A stretch of 22,622 nt of DNA from JBHELT01 sp046262935. Lineage in GTDB: Bacteria > Actinomycetota > CADDZG01 > JAHWKV01. The stretch is taken from the NCBI GenBank assembly GCA_046262935.1, contig JBHELT010000038.1, positions 1-22,622 of the forward strand, read 5' to 3'. Of the stretch, positions 22,290 through 22,622 are shown piece by piece. The notes beneath the pieces are model-generated. The model ran no database searches, had not been told where the DNA came from, and saw only the letters and a list, made by a program, of their open reading frames with translations. A program made the translations under genes and the position numbers. Within the stretch, counting starts at the first letter, position 1. Each line of letters opens with the position of its first letter.

Positions 22290-22295
22290 ATATTA
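22290..22295 (-). promoter_or_regulatory. -10 box of the small membrane protein gene
   Basis: On the minus strand TAATAT is followed by seven bases and then ATG at 22282. No convincing -35 box is seen. Confidence 0.4.
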
Positions 22296-22443
22296 CATGT
22301 GCGCGAATGGAGATGCGAGTGCTACCACGCTGACAACTGGCAAACGAACGTTCCAACGGTTCCGGGTGGGCTGCGTCATCCAGATCTAATCAACCGCCAG
22401 AGCCGAAAGTGTTGAACCATTCGGTCCACAGCCTCAGGGCCCG

Positions 22444-22622
22444 GCAGAGCCATACGCGATAGCGAGGATCTCTAGGGATTGCGCTTCTTTCTTTTGGTGA
22501 TCGACTCCAAGACGCCATTGTTGATGTTTTGTCTGCTCTGGAATATGAACCTGAGCTTGGGCACGAGCTACGCGGGCGCTTGAAAGGGCTTCGGTCGATC
22601 CGCGTTGGTGCATATCGAATAA
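22444..22622 (+). pseudogene. RelE/ParE-like toxin fragment, apparent frameshift, runs off window
   Basis: From about 22461 to the right edge one frame reads a RelE/ParE-like C-terminal half: DRLQDAIVDVLSALEYEP, then GHELRGRLKGLRSIRVGAYRI. This matches the family pattern of a helix, a G-x-x-L-x-G-x-L-x-G-L turn and the strand RVGxYR. The frame has no ATG, GTG or TTG start after its upstream stop (TAG at 22460). The expected N-terminal strand (YAIARISRDCASFF, from about 22453) lies in the neighbouring frame and stops at TGA 22498. The two join if the reading frame shifts near the pyrimidine run at 22484-22495. A sequencing or assembly error could produce the same picture. No intact antitoxin gene is visible upstream, and the C-terminus is cut by the window. 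Confidence 0.4.

Overview
The window reads as chromosomal DNA of a moderately GC-rich actinobacterium. The evidence is a Bpa/PafE-type proteasome activator, two coenzyme-F420-type LLM oxidoreductases, a paired alpha/beta acyl-CoA dehydrogenase, and an Rv0958/Rv0959-like AAA-VWA pair. A member of the Acidimicrobiia is a reasonable guess, but the sequence alone does not prove it. Several start codons lie 6-7 nt behind a -10-like hexamer, which suggests leaderless transcripts.

Layout. Positions 1-2480 (minus strand) hold a GTG-started LarA-like (nickel-pincer lactate racemase family) protein, followed with an ATGA overlap by a gamma-glutamyltransferase that runs off the left edge. Positions 2546-5690 (plus) hold an SDR dehydrogenase and an acyl-CoA dehydrogenase alpha/beta pair. 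Positions 5706-9520 (minus) form a three-gene operon: proteasome activator Bpa, then a Mg-chelatase-like AAA+ ATPase with a Cys-rich insert, then a large VWA protein. Positions 9647-13188 (plus) hold a thiolase, a MaoC hydratase and an ABCB-type exporter, tightly coupled. Together the two plus-strand blocks supply one enzyme for each step of a beta-oxidation turn: ACAD, hydratase, dehydrogenase and thiolase.

Positions 13189-15050 are an accessory patch. It contains four copies of a 35-bp tandem repeat, a plus-strand RHH/PIN toxin-antitoxin pair, a convergent minus-strand PIN/Phd pair with a striking promoter-operator, and four copies of a 14-bp tandem repeat. Positions 15051-20913 (plus) are a six-gene operon in which every junction overlaps by 1-4 nt: an R2lox-like di-metal oxidase, an acyl-CoA dehydrogenase, two F420-type LLM oxidoreductases, an alpha/beta hydrolase and an SDR. 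It looks like a catabolic or oxidative pathway of unknown substrate.

Positions 20915-22622 hold a convergent YetF/DUF421 membrane protein, a tRNA with a CAU anticodon, a gene-poor stretch, a small leaderless membrane protein, and a probably frameshifted RelE/ParE-like fragment at the right edge.

The strongest leads are the physical coupling of a proteasome activator to an AAA+/VWA machine, and the R2lox-led operon with F420 enzymes. Next come a LarA-like enzyme lacking one catalytic His, and the promoter-operator of the second toxin-antitoxin module.
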